From: Hemerocallis citrina
Taxonomy: Eukaryota; Streptophyta; Magnoliopsida; Asparagales; Asphodelaceae
Direction: 5' to 3'
Length of the DNA stretch: 64,000 bases
Assembly (NCBI GenBank): GCA_017893485.1
Contig: CM030362.1
Coordinates: 180,217,166-180,281,165 of the forward strand
Shown here: piece after piece, positions 60,611 through 64,000 of the stretch
How the letters are laid out: every line of letters begins with the position of its first letter
How positions within the stretch are numbered: the first letter of the stretch is position 1
Made by a program: the position numbers and the translations under genes
Notes under the pieces: generated by a model
Told to the model about the DNA's origin: nothing
Databases searched by the model: none
What the model saw: the letters and a program-made list of their open reading frames with translations, nothing else

Positions 60611-61678
60611 TCAATTGTCCTCGTCTGAGTCTTCATCGGCAGCATGAGAAGGAGGAGGAAATTGGGAAGTGAAAAGATCGGTTAGATGATCAATTTTGGA
60701 ATCAAGGGTGTGAATTTGAGAATCAACAGTCTCTGAATGTTTCATAAGGTAATTGACACATTCATAAAGAGATGCTGGATCTTCATAGTTAGCACGAGGA
60801 AGGGATGAACTAGAAGAGGCAGAAGGTCTAGAAGGTCTAGCAGTAGAAGCCAAAGGAACTTGAGAGAGTGGTGGAGACCTAGGGGTTGTACTAGGAGCAG
60901 GATCAAGAAGCTTCATACGTGCTAAACTAGCACGATCAAAGCATTCATACTGCTTAACAACATTGGTCTCGGAATCGAGATCAATATCATAAGCTGTAAA
61001 GACCCTGGTTAGGAGACCTCCAAAGGGTAGAAAATGAACATGATGCTGTTGAAGTTTAAAAAAAATGACACGACCCCAATTAATAGCTATTCTACCAAAA
61101 ATGGCATAAACAGCTTGTTGCAATTCCATCGAATACTGATCATAACTACCCTTTTTGGGAAGGATGTTATAAGCAAGTATTCTAGCAACTAGTTTGGCAA
61201 CAGGTGTTATGTTTTTGCTAGTCATTGGGGGTCCTTGATTGGGTAAAAACATTTTAGATATGATAGAAAAATCATCAAGGATTATGTCACCTAAATCAAG
61301 TCCTTCGTCATCAATACCCATTACTTGATTAATTCTCTTGAGTGTGAGATTTATCTTGGTATTTTTGACTGAAGAACGAATCACAACATTTCCGTCTCTT
61401 AATTGGACAACTCTCATGTTTGTATAAAAGAGATAGATTAGTTGTGGGTAATAGTCGGGTTGATTTACAAGAGAAAGATATTCATAGAGGCTACAATTTT
61501 GGAATAGGGAAACAAGATTAAATCTATCCAAATCACCAAAGTTAACAAAACGACCCGGAAATATAGTTATGCTACACATTAAGAACCAACGTTCTAAAAG
61601 ATCGGGACTCAACAAGTATTGTGAGTAATCTTGAGAGGAGCTAGCCTCATGAGATCTCTTAGATCGTTTAGGAGCCAT
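60611..61678 (-). CDS. extra ORF in the env-like position: plant-transposon-like protein
   Basis: ATG at 61676-61678 (MAPKRSKRSHEASSSQ), 355 residues, intact. An upstream in-frame ATG at 61741 would add 21 hydrophobic residues, but the MAPKRSKR start looks more natural. The N-terminus is basic/serine-rich. The central domain (about residues 25-230) reads RWFLMCSITIFPGRFVNFG, YYPQLIYLFYTNMRV, SSVKNTKINLTLKRINQVMGI and LVARILAYNILPKKG. This resembles the plant 'putative plant transposon protein' family. The C-terminus is Pro/Ser-rich (RPSRPSASSSSS), then a short helical stretch and an acidic DEDSDEDN end. There is no signal peptide or membrane segment, so it is not an obvious envelope protein despite its place after pol. 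It is in a different frame from pol, about 490 bp downstream. Function unknown. Confidence 0.7.
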   Translation of the reverse strand: MAPKRSKRSHEASSSQDYSQYLLSPDLLERWFLMCSITIFPGRFVNFGDLDRFNLVSLFQNCSLYEYLSLVNQPDYYPQLIYLFYTNMRVVQLRDGNVVIRSSVKNTKINLTLKRINQVMGIDDEGLDLGDIILDDFSIISKMFLPNQGPPMTSKNITPVAKLVARILAYNILPKKGSYDQYSMELQQAVYAIFGRIAINWGRVIFFKLQQHHVHFLPFGGLLTRVFTAYDIDLDSETNVVKQYECFDRASLARMKLLDPAPSTTPRSPPLSQVPLASTARPSRPSASSSSSLPRANYEDPASLYECVNYLMKHSETVDSQIHTLDSKIDHLTDLFTSQFPPPSHAADEDSDEDN

Positions 61679-62166
61679 AACAAAAAGAGTAGGAGGGATT
61701 TTACCAAAGAAAAAGAGAAAGAGCAGCACTGATTCGAGCAACAGCAGCCAGATGAAGTTGACTACTCCTTCTTCTCAGATTAGGGTTTGGAGATTTGGGG
61801 AAAAACTGAGATCGGTAAAAGTGAAGAAGGGGGTTGTGAAAAGGGGTTTTTAACCGAAGATGGAAGGCTGAGATTAAAAGAATACAAATCGACGGCTAAT
61901 ATAGGTAGTCACGGGTGAAACGAGATGAGATTTTTATCTCAAAAGCTGCGATGAATCATCGCTGAAGACATTTGAACTCGCGACAGTCGACTGGTAGGGT
62001 ATAGCAGTCGACTTAGTCGAGAAGAGTCTAAAATTTTTATGTCTGCTGATTAGTCGACTGGTATAAGGACCAGGCGACTTGTCAGAGAACAAAATAGGTA
62101 TATATTTTTTTAAAATACAATACAGTCGACTTACTCAAAAACACAGTCGACTTAACAGAGAAATTT

Positions 62167-64000
62167 TTAACAAATGTCAAGAAAATTACATATTCCTAGT
62201 TCTCTTCTTAAGTTAATAAAAGTATCTTCTTTAAGGGGTTTGGTAAATATGTCTGCTACTTGTTTATCAGTAGAGATAAAGTCTAAAGATATATCTCCTT
62301 TCAAAACATGATCACGTAGAAAATGATGTCGAATATCAATATGTTTCGTACGTGAATGTTGAATCGGATTTTTAGATAAATTAATTGCACTGGTATTATC
62401 ACACATAATTGAAGGTTTTTCAAATGAAATACCATAATCTAATAAGGTTTGTTTCATCCACAAGATTTGTGCACATGCCAAACTTGCAGTGATAAATTCA
62501 GCTTCTGTGGTTGATAGAGATACGGAATTTTGCTTTTTACTGCACCAAGAAACTAGTGAATGTCCCAAAAAGTGACATGTCCCACTAGTACTCTTGCGAT
62601 CAGTTTTACTTCCAGCAAAATCAGCATCGCTATATGACAAAAGTTGAAAATTATCGGTGCGTGGATAAAATAAACCATATTCAGATGTGCCTTTAATGTA
62701 TCATAAAATTCGTTTCACTGCTTTTAAATGAGACTCTTTAGGACTAGATTGATATCTAGCACATAAACATACGCTGAACATAATATCCGGTCTACTTGCG
62801 GTAATATATAAGAGTGAACCAATCATGCCTCGATAGAGTTTTTGATCAACACTCTTACCTAATATATCTTTGTCAAGGGTAGTAGTAGTAGCCATAGGTG
62901 TGGATTTACTACTAGTACTATCCATGTTAAAACGTTTGAGTAATTCCTTTGCATATTTTCCTTGATTGATGAATATGCCATTTGAGGACTGTTTAATTTG
63001 AAGTCCAAGGAAATAATTGAGTTCACCCATGTGACTCATCTCAAACTCGTTTTTCATGGTATTAGCAAGCTCTTGACATAGATTATTATTAGTAGATCCA
63101 AAGATTATATCATCAACATATATTTGTATGATTAAGATATCATTCTTAACTCTTTTAATAAATAAAGTAGTGTCTACTTTACCTATTTCAAATCCTGTTT
63201 CTAAAAGAAAAGTTTTCAAACGATCATACCAAGCACGAGGTGCTTGTTTAAGACCGTATAAAGCCTTTTTCAATTTATAAACATGATCTGGAAATTGTTC
63301 ATGTTCAAAACCTGGTGGTTGTTTAACATAAACATTTTCTTTAATAAACCCATTAAGAAAAGCACTTTTAACATCCATTTGATAAAGTATAAAATTCATG
63401 AAACAAGCAAAAGATAATAAAATACGAATTGATTCTAGTCTAGCAACAGGAGCATATGTTTCATCAAAATCTATACCTTCTTCTTGATTATACCCTTGAG
63501 CAACTAATCTAGCTTTGTTCCTTACAACTTGTCTTGATTCATCTAACTTATTCTTGAATACCCATTTGGTACCAATAATAGTCTAATCAGGAGGTCGTGG
63601 AACTAAATCCCATACATCATTTCTTATAAATTGGTTTAATTCATCTTGTATGGCATTCATCCAAAATTCATTCTCACAAGCTTCTTGTATATTTTTCAGT
63701 TCAAAATCCGATAAGAATGCTATATGAGAAATCATATTAACATGTGAACGTGTCTGAATTCCATGGGAGATGTCACCAATTATTAAGTCATGAGGATGAT
63801 CTTTAACTTCAACAAATGACTTTGGTAAAGTTGAAGATATCACAAAAGGATCAGTCGACTTGACAGGTTCTTCAGTCGACTGCTTCACTTCAGTCGACTA
63901 GGAGTCCTTATCAGTCGACTTATCAGTCAGATTAGTTTGTTCTAAAGATTTAATCACATTATCTAAAGGTGATGAATCAGTTTCATCATCTTTATTTAAA
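62167..64000 (-). pseudogene. SIRE-like pol 3' part (RT and RNase H), three in-frame stops
   Basis: One frame on the minus strand from the edge to the TAA at 62167. The upstream linker (63888-63583) ends in EFWMNAIQDELNQFIRND. RT follows: [70 protein letters not shown] and [11 protein letters not shown]. RNase H has YSDADFAGSKTDRKSTSG, NTSAINLSKNP, RTKHIDIRHHF and DIFTKPL. In-frame stops are TAG 63898-63900, TAG 63583-63585 and TGA 62701-62703, all compatible with C-to-T changes. No frameshift was seen. The linker encodes repeated KSTD/QSTE words where AGTCGACT pairs fall in frame. Confidence 0.9.

Larger units (their letters stand above)
58827..63920. repeat. paired AGTCGACT palindromes, 12 pairs
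   Basis: Exact AGTCGACT starts are 58827/58847, 58894, 58960/58980, 59667/59689, 59736/59756, 60283, 60359/60380, 61985/62006, 62052, 62124/62145, 63853/63874 and 63892/63913. The three unpaired ones have a one-base variant AGGCGACT as partner (58914, 60304, 62072). Start-to-start spacing is always 20-22 bp and the 12-14-bp spacers are unlike each other. Sites usually extend to CAGTCGACT(G/T). Confidence 0.95.
58734..64000 (-). mobile_element. SIRE-like Ty1/copia element, 3' half (runs off the window)
   Basis: The 3' LTR (58734-60121), PPT, an extra ORF (60611-61678) and pol (62167 to the edge) are all on the minus strand. The 5' LTR, gag and most of integrase lie beyond 64000. A gene between pol and the 3' LTR is the layout of the SIRE (Maximus) copia lineage. 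The left flank is ATTGA (58729-58733), so the same five bases are predicted after the 5' LTR. Dense AGTCGACT pairs mark the whole element. Confidence 0.88.

Noticed and set aside
58827..63920. Reading the AGTCGACT pairs as a CRISPR array or as cloning-linker SalI sites
   Set aside because: There are only two palindromes per locus, spread over kilobases and also within coding DNA. The same sites recur at homologous positions in an independent LTR copy at 27-28 kb.

Overview
The window is angiosperm nuclear DNA built almost entirely of nested transposable elements. I see no host single-copy gene, rRNA gene or CRISPR array. The evidence is the mix of plant LTR-retrotransposon families (Ty1/copia, a SIRE-like copia, a Tat/Ogre-like Ty3/gypsy element, very long LTRs like those of Tekay/Del chromoviruses), a plant LINE, MITE-like and hAT-like elements, a TRIM-like element, and plastid ycf2 DNA inserted in the nucleus. 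The species cannot be named from the sequence.

Layout. 1-8.3 kb: a decayed Ty3/gypsy element (minus strand) split by a broken Ty1/copia element (1066-6909) whose left LTR is a fused inverted chimera. 8.28-9.26 kb: plastid-derived ycf2 DNA with an internal inversion. 9.96-16.74 kb: long solo LTR 'A' carrying a second solo LTR (10558-13849). 17.57-35.9 kb: a MITE-like element holding solo LTR 'B' (18164-35714), which holds a nearly complete 14.5-kb Tat/Ogre-like element (19484-33980), which holds a SIRE-like solo LTR (27188-28342). Seven of these insertions have perfect short target duplications and several more have one-mismatch duplications, so the order of insertion can be read. 36-38.3 kb: mostly unassigned. 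38.3-40.9 kb: AT-rich tandem and fold-back repeat. 40.9-51.8 kb: 3' half of a copia element whose LTR was hit by a small hAT-like element, itself hit by two more long solo LTRs (43263-46402 and 46856-51353). 52.3-58.7 kb: a LINE fragment cut by solo LTR 'D' (53167-57129) and by a TRIM-like element (57320-58658). 58.7-64 kb: 3' half of a SIRE-like copia element running off the right edge.

How the parts work. The Tat/Ogre-like element encodes Gag-PR-RT-RNaseH-IN in one frame of about 1,920 codons on the minus strand. It has no frameshift, but eight in-frame stops, all explicable by C-to-T or G-to-A changes. Downstream of pol, on the opposite strand and behind its own TATA box, lies a spliced additional gene (a protein resembling the 'putative gypsy type transposon' family, plus a coiled-coil exon). 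The SIRE-like element has a second gene of the plant-transposon-protein type in the place where SIRE elements carry an env-like ORF.

The most unusual signal is in the SIRE-like element: the 8-bp palindrome AGTCGACT occurs 21 times in 5.3 kb. Every copy lies in a pair spaced 20-22 bp start to start with an unconserved spacer, in LTR, UTR and coding DNA alike. In the related solo LTR two of these pairs have collapsed cleanly to a single palindrome. Also notable are six long solo LTRs with no internal region, an inverted repeat bracketing a fast-changing minisatellite in three of them, and snRNA-type USE/TATA promoter spacing in the TRIM-like LTRs and in the MITE-like element.
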